Shown here in pieces: positions 50,879 to 60,342 of a stretch of 64,000 nt of DNA. Each line of letters opens with the position of its first letter. Within the stretch, counting starts at the first letter, position 1. A model generated the notes under the pieces. It was not told the origin of the DNA and did no database searches. It was given only the letters and a program-made list of their open reading frames with translations. The stretch covers positions 11,057 through 75,056 of the forward strand of contig JACKLJ010000006.1 of the NCBI GenBank assembly GCA_024235955.1. Reading direction: 5' to 3'. Source of the DNA: Burkholderiaceae bacterium. Lineage in GTDB: Bacteria > Pseudomonadota > Gammaproteobacteria > Burkholderiales > Burkholderiaceae_C. The translations under genes were made by a program, and so were the position numbers.

Positions 50879-52264
50879 TAACACCGCGCGCTCGGCGATG
50901 GGCCGCCCGTGCTCCTGCAGGAAGTGGCCGCCCTGCTCCACCCGCATCGGTTCCGGGCAGGCGCGGATGCTGGCGCGCAGCTGCTCCATCACCGGCAGGC
51001 CGAGCACCGGGTCCTGCAGGCCCACGGCCATCAGGCTGCGGCCGTTCCACTGCTGGCGCCAGAACTCCCGCGCCTGGCGCGACACGGCAGCGCCGTCGTC
51101 GTCGGCGTGTTCCGGCACCATGGCCGGGAAGCGCCGGGTGGCGGCGCGGTGGCCGCTGTCGGGGTACGGCGCCATGTAGGCGGCGCATTCGGCCGCGCTC
51201 ATCTGCGGGTTGCCGCGGGCGAACAGGCGGGCGATGTCGAAATCGGGCTTGCCGGCGCACATCTCGCGCCAGGCCACGAAGCCGGGCGACAGCGGCGCGT
51301 CGCCCGTGGCCAGCGTGGTGTTCATGACCAGCAGGCCGTCGTAGCGCCCGGGCGCGGCCATGGGCAGCGTCAGGCCCAGCAGCCCGCCCCAGTCCTGCAC
51401 GGCCAGGACGATGTGCCGCAGGTCCAGCCGTTCGATGAACTCGAGCAGCACCTGCCGGTGCCAGCCGAAGGTGTGGACGGCGTCTTTCTTGGGCTTGTCG
51501 CTCTTGCCGAAGCCGATCAGGTCCGGCGCCACCACGCGGTTACCCGCGGCCAGGAACACCGGGATCATGTGGCGCCAGATGTAGCTCCAGCTCGGGTTGC
51601 CGTGCAGCAGCAGCCAGGTGCGGCGGGCGTCGCGTGGGCCTTCGTCCAGGTAATGCAGGCGCAGGCCGGCCAGCGCAGGCAGGTCGCTCAGGTAGTGCGG
51701 CGCCCAGGGGTAGCCGGGCAGGTCCTGGAAGGCAGCGTCGGGGGTGCGCAGCGCGTCGTCGCGCAAGGGGTTAGGGTTCACGCGTCGCTCCTTGAAAAAG
51801 CCCTGCAGCAGCGCGCCGCACTCGGCGGCCAGCACGCCACCCTGCACGGCGGTCTGGTGGTTCAGGCGCGGCTCGGCAAACAGGTTCAGCACCGAGCCGG
51901 CCGCGCCGGTCTTGGGATCCGGCGCACCGTAAACCACGCGGGCCAGCCGCGCGTGCAACATGGCCCCGGCGCACATGGCGCAGGGCTCCAGCGTGACGTA
52001 GAGCGTGCAGCCGTCGAGCCGGTAGTTGCCGAACCGGCTCGCGCCCTCGCGCAGCGCGGCGATCTCGGCGTGCGCCGTGGGGTCGTGCCCCGCGATGGGG
52101 GCGTTGCCGCCGGTGGCGATGAGTTCGCCGTCCTTCACCAGCACCGCGCCCACCGGCACCTCGCCACGCGCCGCGGCGGCGCGCGCGGCGGCCAGGGCCT
52201 GGCGCATCCAGTGCGCGTCGGCGGCGTCGGTGGGTGTGGGCTGGCCCGCAACGGGGGCGGTCAT
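50867..52264 (-). CDS. tadA: Fusion of tRNA adenosine deaminase TadA and a haloalkane dehalogenase (DhlA-like)
   Basis: 465 residues. The N-terminal 160 residues are a full TadA (zinc and proton-shuttle residues H65-A-E67 and PCAMC, C95/C98), which converts A34 to inosine in tRNA. Residues about 170-465 form an alpha/beta hydrolase closest in my memory to DhlA-type haloalkane dehalogenases: HGNPSWSY (oxyanion), nucleophile Asp291-Trp292 in VQDWGG, and the C-terminal His in GGHFLQEHG. The reading frame is continuous and there is no internal start signal at the junction. TadA is normally a separate 150-200-residue protein. Confidence 0.88.
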   Translation of the reverse strand: MTAPVAGQPTPTDAADAHWMRQALAAARAAAARGEVPVGAVLVKDGELIATGGNAPIAGHDPTAHAEIAALREGASRFGNYRLDGCTLYVTLEPCAMCAGAMLHARLARVVYGAPDPKTGAAGSVLNLFAEPRLNHQTAVQGGVLAAECGALLQGFFKERRVNPNPLRDDALRTPDAAFQDLPGYPWAPHYLSDLPALAGLRLHYLDEGPRDARRTWLLLHGNPSWSYIWRHMIPVFLAAGNRVVAPDLIGFGKSDKPKKDAVHTFGWHRQVLLEFIERLDLRHIVLAVQDWGGLLGLTLPMAAPGRYDGLLVMNTTLATGDAPLSPGFVAWREMCAGKPDFDIARLFARGNPQMSAAECAAYMAPYPDSGHRAATRRFPAMVPEHADDDGAAVSRQAREFWRQQWNGRSLMAVGLQDPVLGLPVMEQLRASIRACPEPMRVEQGGHFLQEHGRPIAERAVLHFS

Positions 52265-52285
52265 CCGGCGTCTCGAATGCTATCG

Positions 52286-52335
52286 TTCAAGTAGCTGCCT
52301 GCGCCCGTCACCATTGGCTCCACGGCCAAATTGGC
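52286..52335 (+). repeat. Dispersed hairpin repeat
   Basis: AAGTAGCTGCCTGCGCCCGT with a diverged right half (GGCTCCACGGCC). Intergenic copy upstream of the TadA fusion gene. Confidence 0.78.
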
Positions 52336-52351
52336 GCACAAGACGGCGGTG

Positions 52352-52591
52352 CTACTTGGCATCGTCCGCCATCGGCCTAGGCTGCATCGCGGCGTCCAGC
52401 GATTGCTTGTACTGCTGCTGGATCTGCTGGCTTTGCTGGCGCACGGTGGCCGTTTCGGTGGGGGTAACACCCGTACTTTTCTGCAGTTGCTCCACGGTCG
52501 CCTTGGTGCCGCTGGTCAGCTGCTTGTTGACCAGCAGCATGACGAGGGCGACCGTCACCACCAGCCCGACCAATCCCCAGATGCCTCGCAT
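52352..52591 (-). CDS. Small membrane protein, unknown function
   Basis: 79 residues: one N-terminal membrane helix (about 4-22) and a Gln/Thr-rich helical tail (TVRQQSQQIQQQYKQSL) that may form a coiled coil. No family recognised. It sits 3 bases after the PaiB-like gene, so the two are likely co-transcribed. Confidence 0.7.
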   Translation of the reverse strand: MRGIWGLVGLVVTVALVMLLVNKQLTSGTKATVEQLQKSTGVTPTETATVRQQSQQIQQQYKQSLDAAMQPRPMADDAK

Positions 52592-52594
52592 GGT

Positions 52595-53269
52595 TCAGTT
52601 CTCCTGTGCTTGTGCCCGGCCCGTGAGGCCGAGCTCGGTCATCCAGCCGGCCAGCGCGCGCTCGTCGGGCGTGCCGGCGGCGTAGGCCGCGTGCATCGCC
52701 GCGTGCGATTCCGGGCGGTGCTGGTTGAGCTTGAGCTTGCACTGCCAGTCGGTCACCCGCAGCTCGAAGGCGGTGATGCCGCGCAGCATCTTGTGGCCGA
52801 ACTCCTCGCCCAGGTCGCGCCACTGCTGCGCATACGCGGGCTCGTGGTCGGCGATCAGGTGCTTGAGCAGCGCGTCCTTGGCCTCGGGCGCCTCCAGGAT
52901 GCGGCAGCTCACGGTGCAGTGCACGGCCAGGTAGCTCCAGGTGGGCACGCGCGCCAAGTCCGGGTAGACGCTGGGCGACATGTAGGCGTGCGGGCCCAGG
53001 AAAGTCGCCACCGCCTTGGGCCGCGCGGCTAGGTAGGCGCCGTGGGGATTGGGCCTGGCGACGTGGCCGAGCAGTATGAAATCCGGTGCCTTTTCGGCCT
53101 CCAGCCCTTGCGCAGCGGGCGCAGGCAGCTCCTGAAGGTGTAGCGGCAGATGGGTGATGAAGGGCAGGCCCTCGTCGTCGGTGCTGATCAGGCTGGCGAA
53201 CGGGTGCTCGCGCATCAGGCGCGCGGCGATGCGCGGGTCGCGGCTGTTGAACTGGGGCGGCAGGTACAT
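52595..53269 (-). CDS. FMN-binding negative transcriptional regulator-like protein (PaiB family)
   Basis: 224 residues. The PaiB pattern YLPPQF, FASLISTDDEGLPFITHLPL, GHVARPNPH and TWSYLAVHC is clear. Members are flavin-binding split-barrel proteins, some acting as repressors of sporulation or degradative enzyme genes. A dispersed repeat (53088-53136) is in frame and encodes about residues 44-60, directly before GHVARPNPH. Confidence 0.86.
   Translation of the reverse strand: MYLPPQFNSRDPRIAARLMREHPFASLISTDDEGLPFITHLPLHLQELPAPAAQGLEAEKAPDFILLGHVARPNPHGAYLAARPKAVATFLGPHAYMSPSVYPDLARVPTWSYLAVHCTVSCRILEAPEAKDALLKHLIADHEPAYAQQWRDLGEEFGHKMLRGITAFELRVTDWQCKLKLNQHRPESHAAMHAAYAAGTPDERALAGWMTELGLTGRAQAQEN
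53088..53136 (-). repeat. Dispersed hairpin repeat, inside the PaiB-like gene
   Basis: GCCTTTTCGGCCTCCAGCCC then GGGCGCAGGCAGCTCCTGAA, in frame with the CDS. Confidence 0.83.
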
Positions 53270-53346
53270 GGGCGGCTGGCGGGCCGGAAGGCACCGCGCG
53301 TGGCGGCATGGTAGCGCAGCCTGCCGGCCCTCGCTTGCTTAGCTAT

Positions 53347-53393
53347 CATGTTGCTAGCTGGCGGCGCACGGCGTGCCTGCCGTCAACCCTTGT
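53347..53393 (+). repeat. Degenerate dispersed repeat
   Basis: GCTAGCTGGCGGCGCACGGC then CAACCCTTGTT. It resembles the left half of the repeat family with several mismatches and directly precedes the DUF72 start. Confidence 0.5.
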
Positions 53394-53406
53394 TCTGCCT
53401 TGCCTC

Positions 53407-54519
53407 GTGGATCAGCCCCACCCGCCCCAGCCCGACCTGTTCGGCACCGCTGCCCCGGTTGCAGCCGACGCCGACGCAGCCCACGACGTCGCCCGGCCCG
53501 CGCCCGTGCGTCCGCCGCGCCGCCCCTCCGGCGTACAGGCCGCCGAGCCCGCACCGGACGTCCTGGCGCTGGCCGACGCCCTACCCCGGCAACTGCGCCT
53601 GGGCACCTCGTCCTGGAACTTTCCGGGTTGGGCCGGCCTGGTTTGGGACGGCCCGTACGCCGAGGCCAAGCTGTCCAAGGAAGGCCTGGCCGCCTACGCC
53701 CGCCACCCGCTGCTGCGCACCGTGAGCCTGGACCGCGCCTTCTACCGCCCGCTGTCGGCCAGCCAGTACGCGCACTACGCGGCGCAGGTGCCTGATGACT
53801 TCCGCCTGCTGGTCAAGGCGCCGAGCCTGGTCTGCGACGCCCTGGTGCGTGCCGAGGACGGCCGCGGCATGGCGCCCAACGCCGGCTTCCTGAACGCCGA
53901 TCTGGCCGTGCGCGAGTTCATCGAGCCGGTGCTGCAGGGCCTGGGCAACCGTGCCGGCGCGCTGGTGTTCCAGGTCAGCCCGCTGCCCCGCGCCTGGCTG
54001 GGCCGGCTGCCGGAACTGATCGAGCGCATCGGCGCCCTGCTGGCCGCCCTGCCCCCGCTGCTACCTGCGGCGCCGGACGGCGTGATCGCCCTGGAAGTGC
54101 GCGACGCCGCCTTTCTGGCGCCCGAGCACGCACCGCTGCTGGCCCAGGCCCTGCGCGCCGCGCGCGAGGCCAGCGGCAACCCGGTGACCTACTGCCTGGG
54201 CCTGCACGCCAGGATGCCGCCCATCGAAGACCAGCTGCCGCTGCTGCGCGCGCTGTGGCCGGGCCCGCTGGTGGCGCGCTGGAACCTGCACCGCCGCCAC
54301 GGCGCCTTCGGCTACGAAGCCGCCAAGGCGCAGTACGAGCCCTTCGACCAGCTGGTGGACGAAGACCCCGAGACCCGCCGCGAACTCGCCCGCGTGGCCG
54401 CGGCGGTGACGCAGGCCGGCTACGCCGCCCACATCACCATCAACAACAAGGCCGAAGGCTCGGCCCCGCTGTCGGTGCGGGCGCTGGCGGAGCAGGTGGT
54501 GATGTCCGGGCAGCGTTGA
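53407..54519 (+). CDS. DUF72 family protein
   Basis: 370 residues (GTG start giving MDQPHPPQPDLFG). A proline-rich N-terminus of about 55 residues leads into a TIM-barrel DUF72 domain: LRLGTSSWNFPGWAGLVW, RTVSLDRAFYR, FRLLVKAPSLVCD and the late RWNLHRRHGAF. The molecular function is unknown; several members are thought to bind metal or act on sugars. Confidence 0.85.
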   Translation: MDQPHPPQPDLFGTAAPVAADADAAHDVARPAPVRPPRRPSGVQAAEPAPDVLALADALPRQLRLGTSSWNFPGWAGLVWDGPYAEAKLSKEGLAAYARHPLLRTVSLDRAFYRPLSASQYAHYAAQVPDDFRLLVKAPSLVCDALVRAEDGRGMAPNAGFLNADLAVREFIEPVLQGLGNRAGALVFQVSPLPRAWLGRLPELIERIGALLAALPPLLPAAPDGVIALEVRDAAFLAPEHAPLLAQALRAAREASGNPVTYCLGLHARMPPIEDQLPLLRALWPGPLVARWNLHRRHGAFGYEAAKAQYEPFDQLVDEDPETRRELARVAAAVTQAGYAAHITINNKAEGSAPLSVRALAEQVVMSGQR

Positions 54520-54521
54520 GG

Positions 54522-55118
54522 TCAGCCCGCCAGCGCCTCGCGCACCCAGTCCAGCCGGTCCTGGCCGAAGAACATCTGGCCGTCCACGAACATGGTGGGC
54601 GCGCCGAACACGCCGCGCGCCACGGCTTCCTCGGTGGTGGCCTTCAGGTGGGCCTTGACGGTCGGGTCGCTCACCCATTGCGCGACCTCGCCGCTGGGAA
54701 AGCCGGCGTTGGCGAGCGCGGTGCTGGCCACGTGCGCGTCGTTCATGTCGAGGCTGTCGACCCAGATGGCCTTGAAGGCGCCGTCGGTGATGGCGGCCAC
54801 CTGCCCGGGCGCGTGCACCTGCGCGCCGGCGATGGCGCGCATCAGCGTCAGCGTGTTGATGGGAAAGAACGGGTTGCGGTTGAAGGGCACGCCGTAGCGC
54901 TGGGCGTGGCGCATCAGGTCCATGAACACATAGCTGCCCTTCGGTGGCACGGCGGCCGGCGATGCATTGCCGGTGGCCTGGAACACGCCGCCCAGCAGCA
55001 TGGGGCGCAGCACCAGCGCGGCGCCGGCCTGCTCGCACAGGCGCGGCAGCTGCGTCCATGCCAGGTAGGACGCGGGGCTGCCCACGTCGTAGAAGAACTC
55101 GACCTGCTGGGTGGTCAT
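54522..55118 (-). CDS. 2-hydroxychromene-2-carboxylate isomerase-like protein (DsbA superfamily)
   Basis: 198 residues. FFYDVGSPASYLAW places the glutathione-binding Ser where DsbA has Cys, as in HCCA isomerases/kappa-class GSTs. The AINTLTLMR segment and FGAPTMFVDGQMFFGQDRLDWV complete the family. It is used in aromatic ring degradation in relatives. It is convergent with the DUF72 gene, with 2 bases between. Confidence 0.9.
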   Translation of the reverse strand: MTTQQVEFFYDVGSPASYLAWTQLPRLCEQAGAALVLRPMLLGGVFQATGNASPAAVPPKGSYVFMDLMRHAQRYGVPFNRNPFFPINTLTLMRAIAGAQVHAPGQVAAITDGAFKAIWVDSLDMNDAHVASTALANAGFPSGEVAQWVSDPTVKAHLKATTEEAVARGVFGAPTMFVDGQMFFGQDRLDWVREALAG

Positions 55119-55146
55119 GGGTGGGGCTCCATCATGTCATTTATGA

Positions 55147-55197
55147 ACAAAATCTGGCTCCAGCCCTTTCGTGGCGGGCGCAGCCAGCTATCAAAAG
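55147..55197 (-). repeat. Dispersed hairpin repeat
   Basis: AATCTGGCTCCAGCCC then GGGCGCAGCCAGCTATCAAA. Intergenic copy between the isomerase and SDR genes. Confidence 0.82.
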
Positions 55198-55227
55198 AAG
55201 AGTTTTCATCGGCCCGACGGGCATCGC

Positions 55228-55983
55228 TCACCACTTCTCCATGTAGGGACGCAGGTCCAGCTCGAAGGTCCAGGCGTCGCGCGGCTGGGTGTGCAGCATC
55301 CAGTAGTTGTCGGCGATGTGCTCGGGGTTCAGGATGCCTTCCTGCTCCTTGAGCGCATAGCGTTCGGGGAACTTGGTGCGAATGAATTCGGTGTCGATGG
55401 CGCCGTCCACCACCACGTGCGCCACGTGGATCCCGCGCGGCCCCAGCTCGCGCGCCATGCTCTGCGCCAGCGCCCGCAGGGCGTGCTTGGCGCCGGCAAA
55501 GGCGGCGAACCCGGCCGAGCCGCGCAGGCCCGCCGTGGCGCCGGTGAACAGGATGGTGCCGCGGCCGCGCGCCACTTGCCGCTTGGTCACCTCGCGGGCG
55601 TTCAGAAAGCCCGAGAAGCAGGCCATTTCCCAGATCTTGAAGTACTTGCGCGCGGTTTCTTCCAGGATGCTGCAGGGCACGTTGGCGCCGATGTTGAACA
55701 CCAGCACCTCGATCGGGCCGATCTCGCGCTCGATGCGGTCGACGAGCGCGACCACCTCCTCTTCCTGGCGCGCGTCGCTGGCAAAGCCGTGCGCCTGGCC
55801 GCCGGCGGCGCGGATGGTGTCCACCAGCGGCTGCAGCTTGTCGGCCGAGCGGCGGGTGACGCAGGCCACATAGCCCTCACGTGCAAAGCGCTGCGCGATG
55901 GCGCCGCCGGTAGCGTCGCCCGCGCCGATGACGAGGGCCACCGGTTGCGGCGCAGCAGCCGGCGGCGGAGTCGTGTCAGCCAT
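55228..55983 (-). CDS. Atypical SDR-family protein lacking the catalytic tyrosine
   Basis: 251 residues. The nucleotide motif VIGAGDATGG is near the N-terminus, but the YxxxK site reads FAGAK, so the catalytic Tyr is Phe, and the preceding Ser region reads FTGATAG. ATG at 55983 is preferred to 56007 because AAGGAGAC lies 8 bases upstream. It may bind NAD(P) without classical redox chemistry. It is divergent from the CoA-transferase gene. Confidence 0.82.
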   Translation of the reverse strand: MADTTPPPAAAPQPVALVIGAGDATGGAIAQRFAREGYVACVTRRSADKLQPLVDTIRAAGGQAHGFASDARQEEEVVALVDRIEREIGPIEVLVFNIGANVPCSILEETARKYFKIWEMACFSGFLNAREVTKRQVARGRGTILFTGATAGLRGSAGFAAFAGAKHALRALAQSMARELGPRGIHVAHVVVDGAIDTEFIRTKFPERYALKEQEGILNPEHIADNYWMLHTQPRDAWTFELDLRPYMEKW

Positions 55984-56148
55984 GGTTGGTGTCTCCTTCA
56001 CGGCCATTGTGAGTCCAACGGCGCGCGCCTGCAGCGGCGGACGCGGCGGCTGACCCGGCGCAAGCCTGCGTCAAGCCTGGCCGCTCACAATGGCAGGCTT
56101 CAGCCAGCGGTTGCCCGCCGCCAGCCAGCCACTCCAACGACACACGCC

Positions 56149-57705
56149 ATGGTCAAGTTCATCACCGCGAAAGAAGTCCCCGCTCTCATCCGAGACGGCG
56201 ACACCCTCTACACCACCGGCATGATGATGGCCGGCCTGGCCGAGCAGGCGCTGCTGGAGATGGAGCAATCCTTTCTGGCCACCGGCCACCCGCGCGACCT
56301 GACCTTCTACACCCCGGTCGGCCAGGGCAACTTCAAGGACAAGGGCATGGCCCACTTCGCGCACGAGGGCATGACCCGGCGCGTGGTGGCGGCCCATTAC
56401 GGCGTGGGCGGTCCGCGCCTGGCCGAACTGGTGCGCAACGAGCAGGTCGAGGCCTACAACTGGCCACAGGGCGTGTTGGCCGTGATGCCGCGCCACGTGG
56501 CCGGCCGGCGCGGCGGCGTGTTCACCAAGGTGGGCCTGGGAACCTTTGTTGATCCGCGCCTGGAAGGCGGCAAGATCAACCGCCGCGCCCAGGAAGATCT
56601 GGTGGAGGTGCGCGAGCTGGACGGCGAGGAGTTCCTCTACTTCAAGCCGCCCAAGGTGAACGTGGCGCTGATCCGCGGCACCACGGCGGACGAGCACGGC
56701 AACATCACCCTGTCGCGCGAAGGCGTGCTGACGGACGCACTCACCATCGCCCAGGCGGCGCGCGCCTGCGGTGGCATCGTGATCGCCCAGGTGGAAGACG
56801 TGGCGCGCGCCGGCACACTGCACCCCAAGCAGATCAAGGTGCCGGGCGTGCTGGTGGACTACGTGTTCGTGGCCGACCCGGAGCACCACATCCAGTCCGA
56901 AAAGGCGCATTTCAACCCGGCTCTCACGGGCGATCTGCGGGTGCCGCTGCACAGGATCGCCCCGCTGCCACTGGACGAGCGCAAGATCATTGCCCGCCGC
57001 GCCGCCGTGTACCTGCGGCCGGGCGACGTGCTGAACCTGGGCATCGGCATGCCGGAAGGCGTGGCCGCGGTGGCGGCCGAGGAAGGCGTGGCCGACGACA
57101 TCACCCTGACGCTGGAAACCGGCCCCATCGGCGGCGTGCCGGCCGGGGGCTTCGAGTTCGGGCATTCGGTGAACCCGGAAGTGATCGTCGAGCACTCAGC
57201 CCAGTTCGATTTCTACGACGGCGGCGGCATCGACATTGCCTACCTGGGTCTGGCGCAGGTGGATGCCGAGGGCAACGTCAACGTCAGCAAGTTCGGCGGC
57301 CGCGCGGTGGGTTGCGGCGGCTTCATCAACATCACGCAGAACGCCACCAAGGTGGCCTTCTGCGGCACCTTCACGGCCGGCGGCCTGAAGGTGGCGGTGG
57401 AAGACGGCCGGCTGCGCATCGTGCAGGAGGGGCGCGACCGCAAGTTCATCCAGCGCGTCGAGCAGGTCACGTTTTCAGGCCGCTACGCCGCCAGCGTGAA
57501 GCAGCCGGTGCTCTACATCACCGAGCGCGCGGTGTTCCGGCTGCGATCGGCCGGGCTGGAGCTGATCGAGGTGGCGCCAGGCATCGACATCGAACGCGAC
57601 GTGCTCGCCCACATGGATTTCAAGCCGCTGATCCGCGACGTCAAGCCGATGGATCCGGCGCTGTTCCAGCCGGTGTGGGGCCAGCTCAAAAGCGCCATGA
57701 CATGA
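56149..57705 (+). CDS. Acyl-CoA:acetate/3-ketoacid CoA-transferase (family I)
   Basis: 518 residues with both CoA-transferase halves fused, as in YdiF/propionate CoA-transferases. The catalytic Glu is in TLETGPIGGVP, and LNLGIGMPEGVAAVA and GGFINITQNATKVAFCGTFT are the conserved blocks. It moves CoA between carboxylic acids and could supply or drain acyl-CoA for the beta-oxidation genes elsewhere in the window. No close upstream gene on its strand. Confidence 0.92.
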   Translation: MVKFITAKEVPALIRDGDTLYTTGMMMAGLAEQALLEMEQSFLATGHPRDLTFYTPVGQGNFKDKGMAHFAHEGMTRRVVAAHYGVGGPRLAELVRNEQVEAYNWPQGVLAVMPRHVAGRRGGVFTKVGLGTFVDPRLEGGKINRRAQEDLVEVRELDGEEFLYFKPPKVNVALIRGTTADEHGNITLSREGVLTDALTIAQAARACGGIVIAQVEDVARAGTLHPKQIKVPGVLVDYVFVADPEHHIQSEKAHFNPALTGDLRVPLHRIAPLPLDERKIIARRAAVYLRPGDVLNLGIGMPEGVAAVAAEEGVADDITLTLETGPIGGVPAGGFEFGHSVNPEVIVEHSAQFDFYDGGGIDIAYLGLAQVDAEGNVNVSKFGGRAVGCGGFINITQNATKVAFCGTFTAGGLKVAVEDGRLRIVQEGRDRKFIQRVEQVTFSGRYAASVKQPVLYITERAVFRLRSAGLELIEVAPGIDIERDVLAHMDFKPLIRDVKPMDPALFQPVWGQLKSAMT

Positions 57706-57971
57706 GGCCACCCGCGGCTGTTGTCAGGGCTGCCCATTGCATCGACACGCGCCGGCTGGCGGGCCGCGCCAAAAAAACAACGCCCGGGGCGCCCGGATAC
57801 GCGGAAAAGCGTGCGGGATTCAGCGCCCGGACAGCCATCTCCCTCGGGAAAGAGGGTATTTGCCGTCATAATCAGCGCGCTTGAATTAGTGCGATCTTAT
57901 TCATCGCTAGAGATAACTATGGTGGGAGAAGGCTTGCGCGCGCGAGCCTGAAGAAGGTCCGACACACACAC

Positions 57972-60278
57972 ATGGCCAATAGAGTCTTTCGGCGACAGCG
58001 TGCGCGACGCGTCGTTTCGTTGCCCCTTGCCGAGGCCCTGATAGCCCTCGCGGCGCTGGCCGGTGCCACCAATGCCCACGCCCTGGCGTTCGGCCCAGTG
58101 CGCGTGCTGAGCGCGCCCGAGCAACCGCTGCGCGCCGAAGTCGAACTGCTGGACGTGCGCGAAGCGCCCGTGTCGGCGCGCGCCCTGCCGACCAGCGAAG
58201 AGCGCGACCGCCTGTTCGGCAAGACCCTGCCCTACGACATCAAGACCGAGATCGTGCGCCTGGCGGATGGCCGCTATGTGCTGCGCCTCACGTCCAGTCA
58301 GCCGATCCAGCAGTCTGCCCTGAAGTTCGCCCTGCAGGTGGACGATGGCGAAGGCGTGCTGGCACGCGATTTCTCGGTGCATCTGGCGGCCGCTGCCAAG
58401 CCGACTCCGGCGCCGACGCAGGCCATGCAGGTGGTGCCCGCCAAGCCCGCAACGGCTGCCCCGGCAACGGTAGCACCTGCGGTACCGGCGCCTCCCGTGG
58501 TGGCGGCCAAGCCTGTGCCCGCTCCGAGCGCTGCGCCTGCTCCTGCCGCACCAGCGGCGCCCATGGCCCCGGTTCAGGTGACCCGTCCGCAGCCCGTGCC
58601 TGAAACGCAAGCCGCTGCACCGAAAGAAGCCAAGGCGTCCATATCAAAAGCTGCCGAGCAGCCACGTGCACGTGCACCGGCCGGCGCAGCCGCTGCCGGG
58701 GAATATCCGCTGGTGATGCCGGGCGGCGGTGCCGTGCGCAACGAAGCCGCTCTGGCGCGCAGGAGCGCAGGCGCCCCCGCCCGCAAGGACGACGTGGCCA
58801 GCCTTCAGGTGCCGCCCAGGCTGGATCTCGGTACCGAGCCGGTCATGCCTGCCGCGTCGCAGGCGTCCCCGCGTACCCGGGCCGCCCAGGAAGAGGCCGA
58901 GTTCCGTGCGCTGTTGCGCGGCGAGCCGGTCAAGCCCCCGCGCCGGGCCGAAAACGCCTCTCGCGCGAATGCCGAGGCAGCTGCGCCCAGCTCCGTCACG
59001 CACGCCAAGACCGAGCCGGAAGCAACCGAAACTCGCGCTCCCGCCCCGCCGGCGGCCACCAGGTCTGCGCGGCGCACGGGGGTGACTTCTGACCGGGCTG
59101 TACGTGTCGAAGGCGCCTCGCCGGAGCATGCCATCAAGCCTCCGGCGCACACCCAGCACGCTGCGCCAGCCGTTGCGCCTCCGCCTCGCCGCCCGGCCAA
59201 GCCGCATCACGCCGCGCCAGTTCTGGAAGCGCCTGAAGCGCCCCGCAAACCGCGTCCTGCACCACCGGCCCGTGAACTGGTGCCTCCCGCCGGCAAGACG
59301 GCTGATGCGCCCTCTGCCACCAGACACGAAGCTGCCCCTGCTGCCTCTGTCGCCGACAAGCCCACAGCCAGTGCGGCGTTGCCGGTTGCTCCTGCGCAGA
59401 AGGAGCAACCGGGCGCCGGCGGCGCGGGAGCCGCTTCAGCGGCGATTGCCGCCGCCACACAGGCGGCATCTGCCGCTCCCGCCGCATCAGCCGCATCGGC
59501 GGTAACTCCCGCGCCTGCAGCGTCGGCAGCCGTGCCTGTGGCTGACGCGGCTTCGGCACCGGCAGCGGTCGCCAGCGAAGCCGTCGCTGCAGCAAGCCAG
59601 ACCGAAGCCGCTTCAGCGCCGGCTTCGGTTGCGAGTGAACCCGCATCGGCCATCGCGCCTGTCGAGCCGGCCGCGCCTCAGGCAGCTGGTGGGTCTGACG
59701 CTGGTGGGAGCGACGGTGGCCTACCTTGGTACTGGGTGGTTCTGGGTGCCGTGGCGCTGGTGGTGGGCGCCTTTCTGGCACTGCGCCGGCGGCGCCAGCG
59801 GTCGAGCGCATACCCCGACCTGGCTTCGCTGCAGTCGCTGCAGGCAGGTGACGGATCGCTCAAGGCGCGCTCGATGGTCCGGCCGACGCCGCAGGCGCCG
59901 GAGCCGGTTGCTGCCTACGGGCAGGAGGGTATGGAAGTCGTCGAGCAGGAACTGCCGCTCGATGTGGGCACCGCGCCGGCCGCGCCCTCCACATTTGCCG
60001 GCGCCGAGATGGCCGGGCTTCACTCGGATTCGACCCCGTTCGCGCCGGAAGCGCAGCACGTCGTCGCCGATAATGGTCCAGCGAGTGCAGAAGAGCTCGC
60101 CGAGGCTTCGGGCTATGTGCCGGATTACGAGGGCCTGTCGTCGCGGCTTGCCGATGCGTTTGCCCTGCTCGAACAGGGTCGGGACGACGAGGCAGGCGCT
60201 TCGGCCCGCGACATCCTCGCCGCATGCGACGCCCTCGAGGCGGAACTCACCGGCCTCAACAAGAAGATCCAGGGATGA
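57972..60278 (+). CDS. FimV-like protein, first copy
   Basis: 768 residues. A signal peptide (about 1-38, ending NAHA-LAFG) is followed by the FimV N-terminal domain (to about 140: LSAPEQPLRAEVELL, ALKFALQVDD). A very long Ala/Pro-rich linker (about 140-580) follows, then one membrane helix (about 586-607, WYWVVLGAVALVVGAFLAL) and a cytoplasmic helical tail. FimV proteins anchor polar and type IV pilus machinery in the cell wall. I see no LysM motif. The linker is low in complexity, so its sequence carries little functional information. Confidence 0.82.
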   Translation: MANRVFRRQRARRVVSLPLAEALIALAALAGATNAHALAFGPVRVLSAPEQPLRAEVELLDVREAPVSARALPTSEERDRLFGKTLPYDIKTEIVRLADGRYVLRLTSSQPIQQSALKFALQVDDGEGVLARDFSVHLAAAAKPTPAPTQAMQVVPAKPATAAPATVAPAVPAPPVVAAKPVPAPSAAPAPAAPAAPMAPVQVTRPQPVPETQAAAPKEAKASISKAAEQPRARAPAGAAAAGEYPLVMPGGGAVRNEAALARRSAGAPARKDDVASLQVPPRLDLGTEPVMPAASQASPRTRAAQEEAEFRALLRGEPVKPPRRAENASRANAEAAAPSSVTHAKTEPEATETRAPAPPAATRSARRTGVTSDRAVRVEGASPEHAIKPPAHTQHAAPAVAPPPRRPAKPHHAAPVLEAPEAPRKPRPAPPARELVPPAGKTADAPSATRHEAAPAASVADKPTASAALPVAPAQKEQPGAGGAGAASAAIAAATQAASAAPAASAASAVTPAPAASAAVPVADAASAPAAVASEAVAAASQTEAASAPASVASEPASAIAPVEPAAPQAAGGSDAGGSDGGLPWYWVVLGAVALVVGAFLALRRRRQRSSAYPDLASLQSLQAGDGSLKARSMVRPTPQAPEPVAAYGQEGMEVVEQELPLDVGTAPAAPSTFAGAEMAGLHSDSTPFAPEAQHVVADNGPASAEELAEASGYVPDYEGLSSRLADAFALLEQGRDDEAGASARDILAACDALEAELTGLNKKIQG

Positions 60279-60342
60279 ACATCTGCCTGTCTTCCCTGGC
60301 CATAGCCTCAACCAACACCCCATCGTTTTCTGGAGAGCATGA

